The position numbers and the translations under genes are program-made. This document shows positions 55,546 to 64,000 of a stretch of DNA of 64,000 nucleotides, piece by piece. The notes under the pieces were generated by a model. That model had not been told where the DNA came from, searched no databases, and worked only from the letters and a program-made list of their open reading frames with translations. Numbering within the stretch: the stretch's first letter is position 1; each line of letters opens with the position of its first letter. The stretch is from Clytia hemisphaerica (lineage: Eukaryota; Cnidaria; Hydrozoa; Leptothecata; Clytiidae). The stretch is from positions 325,352-389,351 of the forward strand of contig CACVBU010001207.1 in assembly GCA_902728285.1 (NCBI GenBank), written 5' to 3'.

Positions 55546-57756
55546 TCTTGTTTTACTAAGTTAAGAAGGACTTTCTCGAGTTACGACCATATTATGGTAT
55601 TTAAAGCTCAAGAAGCTCTATAAACAATAAAGCTAGTTATTAATATAATAACAGACAAAGATAAATTACAGTTTGAACAAAAAATATCAAATATCAAATG
55701 TACGTACATTAAAAAACTTGAGCAAATTTCTTTAAAGATTCCAGAAAAAGAATTGAAATCATTGCTGAAATGAACTTCTGACTAAATTACAGTATTTAGT
55801 ATTCAATTTCAAAGACAAGAAACAAAACTTGACATACAAAACACTTTTTGCGAAGCGAATTTATGAGCGAAGCAGTTTTGCTATATTGTGCACGTACCTT
55901 TAACTTCTATCCCAAGCGAAAATTTGCTATAAAATTTGCTATATAGATCACATCTTCAAACCGATGATTTTATCAAAATGACCTTGAATGGTTTGGCTTG
56001 AAGCCACGAAAACTTTCTCGGTTTGGTAGCTAGGACTGCGAAAAATACCGTTTTAAAATGGTGTACCCTAGCAGTGAACAGCAACAAAATTACCGGAAGC
56101 CGAAACACGGACTTAGAATCTAAAGTTGATCAAATTGCCGCGCGGGCGCGGCGCGCGGCACGCATCTAAGCAATCTAAGCAGTGGTTCTCCGGTTTTAAA
56201 TGTTTATTTTGCTGTTAAATGGAAACAAAATTAGTTTAAATGGTGACAGAAAGGATCTTCATCATCCCTTGACTTTTAACAACAAGTATCAAGTATCAAT
56301 TAAGGTCAATCAATGAGAGGTTTCTGCAAGTCGCGCGGGCGGGAGGAGTGCTCTTTTAGAGAACGAAACTTACCTTGCAAAACCAAGTGGATATTCTATG
56401 ATAAAGAAGTACGGAGGTAATCAAATTTGTCGAATTTGTCAAGAAATAAATCAAAACTGCCCAAGAACCAACAAGCTATCTTTGAACATTTTTGTTTTTG
56501 TTTTATTTTTATGTTTTGATGATTTCATCGACAGACGATTCGTGATTCGAATAAAAATGTTCGATCGTTCGACGAATATCGTTCGATTTTATTAAGGCAC
56601 CATTTACACTAGAATAACTAGAAGGAAAAAAAGAGCGATGATGCGCGGGCGGCGACGGGTGTTGTGCCGCCGCCGTGGATTATGTGGTGTGTTTGGGGCA
56701 TTACATTAAGGCTCTTTACGACCCTGTCTCTATAATAGCGGCTTGATTTTTAGAGTGTCTCTTATTTTGCTAGCAACATGCGAATTGAGGTGGAGTCTGG
56801 ATCGCTTCGCAACCCTTATACAATACGGCTAGTTCCAGTCAATCAGCTCATCATCATAACCAGTCTGCCATTTTGTTTGTTTTGATTTGCACAAGTAATA
56901 TTGTAATTCGTGTTATATCATACACTGTTATAAATAATTTGCATTTATAACACTCGCTTCAGCTTTTCAAAACTAATAAATTGTAATACGTAATAATGTT
57001 AATAGCATATAACGTAATATGAAAATACGCATACTACTAAAAACCGAACATTTACGGAAGAGACTAACTACGGGGATGCTTGCGCGACAAAACAAAAAAA
57101 CAACAAAATTTCGAGATTCCAGTCCAATACCTATGCGTGAAACTATGAGTGCCTCCTCGTCGCTGCGCTCCTGCGGGGGCAATTATACAGAATGTGATGT
57201 TGATAGTGTGAATGGATATAAAACGGCACCAATCAGAAGCTTGTGAGGTCCCTAAGAGAGTGGTTTTAGAAGGATGAAACTAATTAATCATTCAATTGCT
57301 ATTTTAATGACTTAATGACAATTTTTGACAAAAATATTGACAGAATCACAAAATATCATGTCTTACAAGAGAAAAACACCAAAAATATTTAGCATACCGA
57401 ATGTGATGATAACAATATGGCTGGATATAAAATTACGCCAATCAGAAGCTCGTACGTTCTCTGAGAAGGTAGTTTTAGAGCGATGTGTTTTATTATATGT
57501 AACCATCATATAACATTACAAACATTACAATATGTAATATACCTGTTATACGTATAATATGGTTTCAAATATTTTCTGGTCTACGTTATACACGGCGCAA
57601 ACTGCGAAATATCGATAAAAGCACATGGTTAAATTTTGATGTTTGAAATGGTTTTATATGGATGAAATTGCTTAAGAATTATGTTTTTGATAATTCTTTG
57701 TGTTTTCCAAACATTTTCCTCTGCAATGACATTGATTAGAGTCAACCTGTCATCAC

Positions 57757-57814
57757 TGACCTGTGACCTGTGACCTGCGACCTGTGACCTGTGACCTGCG
57801 TTTTACACTAACCG
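57757..57814 (-). repeat. Right TIR: six AGGTCA half-sites, inverted
   Basis: Reverse complement of the left TIR with two mismatches, both in the third 7-bp unit. Confidence 0.92.
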
Positions 57815-57823
57815 TTATTAATC

Positions 57824-58832
57824 TCAAGGGTAATCATAAATATGATGTCTTTTTGAAAACTCAAATTTTATCTTCGACGTATTCCCATGTGAATCAAAAT
57901 TATTTCATAACAGACATAAACTTTTTTTTTAAAAACTATAAATTATGCTGATAGTGCTATTGCACAGTCAGTTGTGTTTCTCCATCAAGGAGAAATGTGC
58001 TCTCTTGAATGGAAGTGCACTTGGCGAATAGAATTGAATATACAATCAAAAAGGCGCGAAAAAAATTGCCGTGTATTTAAAAATCGCTAGCGAAAAAGCC
58101 TCATGCGAGAATGGGAGAGTTCCGATTTAAACGTATTATAATATAGATGTATGTTTAGATACTTAGCGTTATGCTTTTTTTTACCGAATTTGAACCTAAG
58201 TAGGCTTATAAACGTTATGCTTATAAAAAGAGTGTATTCTTAAATTCTTCACGCCTCAGAGCCACCATTCTTCACCTGTCACCTCGTTACTCCCTGTTAC
58301 CATGTGTTACCTTTTTTAGTAACAATGAATATCACAGTTAATTAAACATGTGGTATTTTTTAGGGGGTCCATATTGGGGGGGGGTTGATGTTTTTATGTC
58401 ACGAATAGGTAAGTGCTTTGTCGTTAAAATCTACTCTCATACGCAGATCTTTCTTCACCCCTGTCTACGCTACTGTTCTAAAAAATTGAAAAAGCTTTTC
58501 ATTCTGAGACCTTTTGAAAAATTTTTTTTCTAGAATTTTTTTTTTTCGAAAACCTAAAACTTTAAAATAGCCAAAAAGCTTTTGAGTTTACGGTTACCGT
58601 TTTTGCCTTTTTAAATCAAGTAGTCAGGAGCTGTAGCCAAAAATAAGGAGCTTAGTTAAATGGTTGTCCAAGGGATAAAGTAATTTTCAGAAGTCATCAT
58701 TTTTCTTGACTTTTTCTTTTTCTTTTTCCCCTCACTTGCCGTACTTTAACCCGTGTAAGAGATGTAGACGTAGTATAACAATTAATGTTTCATGGAAAAT
58801 AAAGAAATTTAAAAAAGTACGCAAAATTTGGT
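57824..58832. other. Gene-free stretch
   Basis: No exon recognised. A GGGGGGTTGATG-type G run at 58375 and a TATAAGAA-like end near 58216 (TTATAAAAAGAGTGTATTC) are the only marks. Confidence 0.4.
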
Positions 58833-59303
58833 TGTCACGCCAAAACTTGGATGGCACGCCGGAATTTGGTTGGCACGCCAAAACTTGGATGGCACGCCGG
58901 AATAAGGATGGCACGCCAAAATTTGGTTGGCACGCCAAAATTTGAATGGCACGCCAAAACTTGGTTGGCACGCCAAAATTTGGATGGCACGCCAAAATTT
59001 GGATGGCACGCCAAAATTTGGATGGCACGCCAAAATTCGGATGGCACGCCGAAATTCGGATGGCACGTCGAAATTTGGATGGCACGCCAAAATTTGGATG
59101 GCACGCCAAAATTTGGATGGCACGCCGAAATTTGGATGGCACGTAGGCACGCTGGCACGTTGGCACGCCAAGACACGTTGGCACGCTAGCACGTTGGCAC
59201 GCCAAGACAGTTGGCACGAAGGCACGCATGGCACGCATGGCACGCTGGCACGCTTAAAAACCGATGGCACGCTGGAACGCGTGGCACGCGATTTAGCAGA
59301 CTC
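58833..59303. mobile_element. GGCACGCC 19-bp unit array element, copy 2
   Basis: About 17 units of ATGGCACGCCAAAATTTGG type, then short GGCACGTTGGCACGC units, then GGCACGCGATTTAGCAGACTC. The last 17 bases are the exact inverse of the start of copy 1 (52296). Overlapping long ORFs in all frames are artefacts. Confidence 0.88.
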
Positions 59304-59329
59304 GTTCCAGTTGATATTTTTAGGCTATT

Positions 59330-59610
59330 GATAATTAGGACCTTTTGATATCAACTAACTGAAAGGTTAGTGCCAAAAGCTTCAAAGTCATCTGTGTATC
59401 GATGGAATCTACAGTCTCCTTGTAATTGAAAATTTTATTGCGAATTGTAAAAGATAAAGAATATACTACTGATGCTGGGTCATCATTGTAGTTTATCTGG
59501 AAGTTTTGAGATGATAAGGTTTGCGTAAGATATTTTCAATTGCATGAACTCTAGATCCCTATTGTGGAAGTAAATTGGAAGAATAAATTTGAGACTTTTC
59601 TTTTCAGTGC
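59330..59610 (-). pseudogene. Possible PLE reverse-transcriptase fragment (motif C)
   Basis: On the minus strand a short frame reads FHRYTDDFEAFGTNL (YTDD codons at 59398-59387), resembling the catalytic RYxDD motif of Penelope-like reverse transcriptases. The rest is too worn to follow. Placement next to a GGCACGCC element mirrors the PLE fragment beside copy 1. Confidence 0.3.
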
Positions 59611-59797
59611 GTTTTGGATTTTAGTCAGGAAAAAATCAATCAACAATTCGTACCAACGTTTCAAATGATCTTCATAGGAAGATAGAAATACACTGGCTTC
59701 TTTTGCAAGCGTTCACAGGTTTGCATGTCTAAGTCTATCAATCCAGGGTTAAAAAGTAAAAACGTGAAAAAACTAAATCGCTGACAGAAGATTTCAA

Positions 59798-60025
59798 GAA
59801 AACACAGGAATGTTTCACAGCAAGGGCTACCATTTTGACAATAGAAGTAGTAGAGAAGTAGTGAAGTGAGTGGCAGCGGCGAAAAGAGCCCCAAGTCGCT
59901 TAAAATCCACGGTGATCTTTAATCGGATTAAAAAATGTCACTTTCGTCTTAAGAATAATCGACGAATCCCTTTACCTGATAAAGAACAATGAAATGAATC
60001 TCCTTCACAAACGGGAATAATACCC
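59798..60025. repeat. Dispersed repeat, partner of 9398
   Basis: Matches 9398-9780 with a 100-bp internal deletion, from GGAATGTTTCACAGCAAG to CCTTCACAAACGGGA. Confidence 0.8.
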
Positions 60026-60029
60026 TATT

Positions 60030-60240
60030 AGCCCCAAGCTTTTTTGATTTTTGTATCCCAAGGAGGGGGGGGGGGGGTAGAATCTACCAACCTCGATTAT
60101 TTTTGATCTATGAGAGCTACGGTCATGAAGTTTGGTACAGATGTTCTCCATTATAACACAAATTTCCTGGAACAAAAAAAAATTGATGACGTCATTCAAA
60201 GACCAATGACGTCATCCCAAAATTTCCACCAGTCGGAAAA
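60030..60240. repeat. G-run and TGACGTCA repeat, relative of 34660
   Basis: A GGAGGGGGGGGGGGG run at 60061, then GGTACAGATGTTCTCCAT and two TGATGACGTCATxC palindromes (60186 and 60207), as in the inverted copy at 34660-34880. Confidence 0.6.
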
Positions 60241-60549
60241 AAGACAATACAAAAATATATATTACAATCGAACCAATATAGAAATTTTGATTCTGTTTAA
60301 AGGGGAATTAATATGTGTGATTTTCAATGAAAATTATGATTATATTCTTAAAGAGCCCATTAACACGATTCCAAAAATGTATAATTCATAGTTGTTTACT
60401 TTTTCTATACCGAATAATAGACAATTAAAAATTCCCTTATATATATTGGAATGCCAAATCTCAAACATTAATTCTCCTTTAAAGATTCTGAAAGATAAAA
60501 GGCTGCCCTTTAACATAATTGCTGGTTTTGCATTTTCCATGAACATTTT

Positions 60550-60820
60550 ATCTTAAAATCTGTGTTGAAGATGAGTTAAATTTTCAAAATTTGGTGACGT
60601 CATAAATGTTGACGTCATAATTTAATTTTCTTTTTAATTTTTCAAATTTATATTGTAAATACCTATCACGTGTCAAAATTTGAAGCCGATTGAATAAAAT
60701 AGTTCAGAAGTTATCAGCACTTTAAAATTTTGAGTTTTAAGCGATTTTAGCTGGGTTTTATGTCACGTTTCACAATAAAGTCATAAAACCTGATCTAGAT
60801 AAGCTATGACTCTAAAAGTT
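60550..60820. repeat. Dispersed repeat with TGACGTCATAA pair
   Basis: Relative of 51360-51620, with GTGACGTCATAAATGTTGAC and then CGTCATAATTTAA near 60592-60622; the very start of the window (4-30) has a similar pair. 60820-61445 has nothing I recognise. Confidence 0.7.
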
Positions 60821-61445
60821 TGCACATCTTGCTCTTGATAAGACATTTTGTTAAAAGTCAGAAAGTTTCAAGTCGTTTAAAAAAGTTTTCTCCGAGATAT
60901 ACCATGAAGGTAATAAAGATATAGATGGAGAGAAAACGTCTCGGTAATGATCTAAATGGTCGTTGAAATCTTTTATGAATCTATTCAAAGCGGCTTTTCT
61001 TTGATGTACCATCATTGGAAGCAAAAAACATCAATCTATTAATTTATAAGAACAGAAAGAGACTGTTTGGTTGATGTTGATTTTGAAAAACTTAATTTTG
61101 CCGAAAATCCTTGTTAAAATGCGATTCGAAATAGTTTCAACTGATGTAGGACTAAAAGAGTATATTAATTTCATAAGGACACATTTTTGGGCTGGCATTT
61201 TGTTAACATTGAGAGTTGCATCACATTATCATTGAAAGTTTCTTATCTTAAAATCTTCACGTCTAAGTGGGCAGCGGTTTTCATACTCTGACAAAATGAT
61301 CGATACAAGGTTCCTAATCGTAACACGTAATTATTTTTTAAATCTATCGATGGCTTTATGGGCAGCTTCCCCTAGAAGTTTAGAGAACTGTGCTTATTAT
61401 GTGAAGTTTTTTTCAATTTTTCATGACAAGGCTATTATATTTCAA

Positions 61446-61699
61446 TACAGGGTGTCCCTAATTAAAGTATCGAGTTTGAACATGCGATTGAGTAGAAAGT
61501 TTTATGTGCGTGTTCACAAAATTGTATTTTAAGCTCTCCCTCTTTTTCTTTGTCATTACGATTAATTTATACGTTGTAACTACCTTTTGTAATAAGCCTG
61601 TGTGATGGAGAACGTTCTTATATTTTAGCGATAACACACACAAACTTTTCTACTCAATCGCATGTTCAAACTCGATACTTTAATTAGGGACACCCTGTA
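61446..61699. mobile_element. 254-bp mariner-type MITE with 53-bp TIRs
   Basis: TACAGGGTGTCCCTAATTAA opens a 53-bp arm that is repeated inverted at the right end with one extra base; TA at both edges. The ACAGGGTGTCCC terminus is typical of mariner families. The centre is about 150 bp without coding capacity. Confidence 0.92.
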
Positions 61700-62176
61700 T
61701 ACTTGTTAAAAATATATATAATGTTCATTCATCTTAAATATTCCTACAAGTATACCCAAAATTAATCATCTTATTCTCAAAGCAACCAAACAGCTGTTTG
61801 CTTCCGATGATAAATCAGAATAGAACAAATGGCATTGACTCTCCATCTATATTTTTATTACCTCCATGGATATACGAAAAAGAACTCCAGCGTGGTAGAC
61901 CTTATGTCTTAGAAGTCCCGACGATAACGCCAGTAATTTTCACGCTATCAATTAAAATATTTTTTTAATTCATCACACCATGAATAACCATCAATCACGC
62001 CAACCGCTGGGAGGCTCATCTTTGTTGTTATAAAAGCACAAAGCAAAGAATAAAAGGATAAAAAAAAGCAAAACCATCACTAACAAGCCATCTATCACCA
62101 GATTGTCAAAGAAGTATATATAATAGAAAAATTACTGTAGTCATCAGTCATCCAGTCATCCATAGTCATCCAATGC

Positions 62177-63110
62177 AAGATGAAAACGGTAGACTATCTG
62201 GATGTAACGCTTGATTTAAACAGCGGCTGCTACCGACCGTACCACAAACCAAACAACGAGCTGAGTTACGTACATGTACAATCGAATCATCCACCAGTCA
62301 TCCTCAAACAGGCTATCAAATTTATCTTCAAACGAAGATATATTCAACGCAACCGTCCCGTATTACGAAGACGCCCTGGAACGATCCGGGCACAACCATA
62401 AATTCGAGTACACGCCTAAACCAAACAACAATCGTCGACGTAAAAACAGAAAAAGAAACATCATATGGTTCAATCCGCCGTTCAATAGCAACGTTGCAAC
62501 AGATATCGGTCGACAATTCCTGAATCTTCTCAATAAGCACTTCCCCAGAGGTCACAAATTCAATAGAATCTTTAACACGAACAGTATAAAGGTCAGCTAC
62601 AGTTGTATGCCAAATATGAAATCGATAATCAACATGCATAACAAAAAAGTTTTGTCTACCAACGAAAACACAAACGAAAACCAGACCTGTAACTGTACAC
62701 AGACACAGCTATGTCCCATGCAGCAGAACTGCCTGGTAAAAAGTATCGTTTACGAAGCAACAGTCACCAGCGATTTACTAAACTACGGAGAGAGGAAATA
62801 CATTGGACTTTGTGAAAATACGTTTAAAAAAAGATTCACTAGCCACAAATCAAACTTCAACCTAGAAAGATACCGCAACAAGACAGCTTTATCCGCTGAA
62901 GTATGGCGTATCAAAGACCTAAACGGCCAACCAACCGTATCCTGGCGAACCATTCGCAAATCCAAAGCATTTACTCCAGATACCAAACGATGCAATTTGT
63001 GTCTTACCGAGAAATTCGAGATCGCGAACTATCCTGGCAAGAACTTACTGTAAAAGAGATCAGAAATTATTGCCAAATGTAGACACAGACGAAAATTTCA
63101 GCTTGATATC
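62177..63110 (+). pseudogene. Penelope-like element, C-terminal RT and GIY-YIG endonuclease
   Basis: A 5'-truncated copy. The first frame (62180-62310) has VDYLDVTLDLNSG and YRPYHKPNNELSYVHVQSNH of the RT thumb. A small deletion and frameshift near 62305 move to the frame RLSNLSSNEDIFNATVPYY, continuing through FNPPFNSNVATDIGRQFL. The linker CNCTQTQLCPMQQNCLVKSIVYEA, which carries the PLE cysteines, precedes a GIY-YIG nuclease with KYIGLCENTFKKRFTSHKSNF. A TAA at 63051-63053 interrupts text that stays open after it (KRSEIIAKCRHRRKF), so it is a nonsense change. The copy is dead. A CAGTCATCCAGTCATCC simple repeat lies just before the 5' edge. Confidence 0.88.
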
Positions 63111-63202
63111 TTTGAACCACCTGATGACGTTAAAATGTGACGTCATAAACATTTTTTGAAGACAACATATTGTATTTTATTTTCTAACGTTATCTCATTT
63201 GA

Positions 63203-63250
63203 TTTCACTGAAGATTGGTGACTGTGCACCATGAAACTCTGAGTTTGAAA
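63203..63250 (+). ncRNA. Hammerhead ribozyme candidate of the PLE
   Basis: All core elements are in order: stem I TTTCA (63203-63207) with TGAAA (63246-63250); CTGAAGA (63208-63214), fitting CUGANGA; stem II TGGTG/CACCA (63216-63220 with 63227-63231); GAA (63233-63235); 3-bp stem III ACT/AGT with loop CTG; predicted cleavage after T63245. Eukaryotic PLEs are known to carry minimal hammerheads with very short stem III. A T-T mismatch at the base of stem II, where G-C is usual, and U rather than C at the cleavage site suggest weak or lost activity. Confidence 0.6.
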
Positions 63251-63381
63251 CAAAGATATTGTGTCAACTCTTTATTATAATAGAAAAATTAAAAATATAC
63301 AATAGAAAACAAGTACCCATGCATTATCTATGTTTCAGCTAGAAATTTATCTGGCACTCAGATGCAGAAATTCTTATCTGA

Positions 63382-63508
63382 CACGCTAAAAGCTCTCTAG
63401 GCCGGAAAAATTTTCAATGAAGCTTTAGATTACGCGTTAGACTACCGCGTCTCAATTATTTTGGTCCGATGGGAAATTGACCCACTCCTTTAAGAGAGCT
63501 TTAGCGTG
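63382..63508. mobile_element. 127-bp TIR element CACGCTAAAAGCTCTC
   Basis: CACGCTAAAAGCTCTC at the left; the inverse GAGAGCTTTAGCGTG at the right lacks one A. No clear TSD. The interior (GATTACGCGTTAGAC) has no coding capacity. Confidence 0.65.
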
Positions 63509-63514
63509 GGCGGC

Positions 63515-64000
63515 AGCCAATCCACCGTCGGAATATCAGATACCGTATTACTTTGAATGAACGCCCCGGGCGTTTACAGGGCGTTTATTAAATTTCTTGG
63601 ATTTTAGAAGGGGCATTTTCTCGAGGGGGCGTTTAAAGGAAGGGAGCGTTCATTAAGTAGTTTTTAATTGGGGTCACTCTAATGATTGTAAATGTGAAAT
63701 TTTCTTTGCATTTTCATTATTTTCAGCTTAAAGATGTCATTTCATTCAGTAGAAATTGGTCAAAATTAGTTTGAATGCCGAAAGGATACAATTATCAACA
63801 GGTATTTAAATTCCCTTCAAATTATCCCTCATTATACAGCTACCTGTTTCAAATAAACGCCCCTCCTAGGATGAGGCGTTTATTTTAGGCGAGGTTTATT
63901 GAAAAATTTTCCTTTAAGGAGGGGTGTTAATTCGAGGGGAAGCGTTTTAAAGAAGGGGGCGCTTTAATCGAATTGATAAAATAAGTCAGATAATGAATTT
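63515..64000. repeat. AAACGCCCC dispersed repeat, copy 2
   Basis: Second copy of 10282-10690, with a 60-bp GGGGGCGTTTAAA-type insertion near 63590-63650. It runs off the window end. Confidence 0.85.

Larger units (their letters stand above)
53912..57814. mobile_element. 3.9-kb TIR element with 9-bp TSD
   Basis: 58-bp terminal inverted repeats (56 of 58 matching) begin CGGTTAGTGTAAAACGC and continue as six 7-bp AGGTCAC units. The exact 9-bp direct repeat TTATTAATC flanks it (53903-53911 and 57815-57823). TSDs of 9 bp point to the Mutator-like (MULE) or Merlin classes. The interior has no transposase-sized ORF, so it is non-autonomous. It holds a hairpin MITE (54581), a TTCAACATT palindrome (55373), GC-rich islands near 56140 and 56640, and a tandem pair near 57165-57260 and 57400-57490 (GAATGTGATG, then GGATATAAAA and CCAATCAGAAGCT). 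Confidence 0.9.

Noticed and set aside
56130..56700. GC-rich patches (GCGCGGGCGCGG and GGGCGGCGACGG) as a CpG-island promoter
   Set aside because: They lie inside the 3.9-kb TIR element, are short, and no exon follows.
63110..63155. CTGATGACG...ATAAAC near 63120 as a hammerhead core
   Set aside because: It has CTGATGA but lacks a GAA after a stem II; the candidate at 63203-63250 fits all parts instead.
1070..64000. CRISPR array
   Set aside because: The regular repeats have no unique equal-length spacers and the genome is animal; they are minisatellites and transposon interiors.

Overview
The window is AT-rich animal nuclear DNA. The genes are split by introns with ordinary GT-AG borders, polyadenylation signals are AATAAA, and transposable elements fill most of the sequence. 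The mix of an APMAP-like gene, a HEPN/NB-ARC/TPR receptor-like gene, Penelope-like elements (PLEs), a Helentron-type Helitron and a cut-and-paste integrase-domain gene fits an invertebrate such as a cnidarian or lophotrochozoan. I cannot name a species from sequence alone. Everything here was read by eye; coordinates of repeat edges are approximate unless a target-site duplication (TSD) or splice site fixes them.

Layout. 1-1240: a TCGATT-rich repeat and a 22-bp minisatellite. 1070-6803: a Helentron protein (Rep, PIF1-like helicase, EEP endonuclease) broken by a small frameshift cluster near 2565-2590. 6804-11447: no genes; dispersed repeats. 11507-15425 (minus): a complete six-exon APMAP/strictosidine-synthase-like gene, 386 codons, with inverted-repeat elements in three introns. 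15440-21860: repeats only, including nested inverted-repeat elements and a NotI-site minisatellite. 21993-26665 (minus): a five-exon integrase-core gene with an intact D-D-E triad. 26800-30600: repeats. 30791-33059 (plus): a five-exon gene ending in a cysteine-only RING-like finger, with a TATA box. 33060-44527: repeats, including a 77-bp assembly gap (37726-37802) beside a stretch that looks unpolished. 44720-49751 (plus): a large HEPN/NB-ARC/TPR gene. 50925-51040 (minus): an isolated coding first exon. 51840-52295, about 59330-59610 and 62177-63110: PLE reverse-transcriptase remains, the last with a hammerhead-ribozyme candidate. 53912-57814: a 3.9-kb element with 58-bp terminal inverted repeats (TIRs) and a perfect 9-bp TSD.

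The strongest window-wide pattern is that many unrelated TIR element families share one architecture: short termini, and an interior made of many diverged copies of a short family-specific motif that usually also occurs in the TIR. Examples are CACTGGG, GTCCCACGTAGGG, CTCTCTAAGGG, CCTTACAGTGCA, CCCGCTTATT, GTACTCCCC, GGCACGCC, GCGGCCGC, AATTGAAA and TAAGAACA types. The host genes do not form an obvious pathway; the HEPN/NB-ARC/TPR and RING genes would both fit innate-immune or ubiquitin functions, but that is inference.
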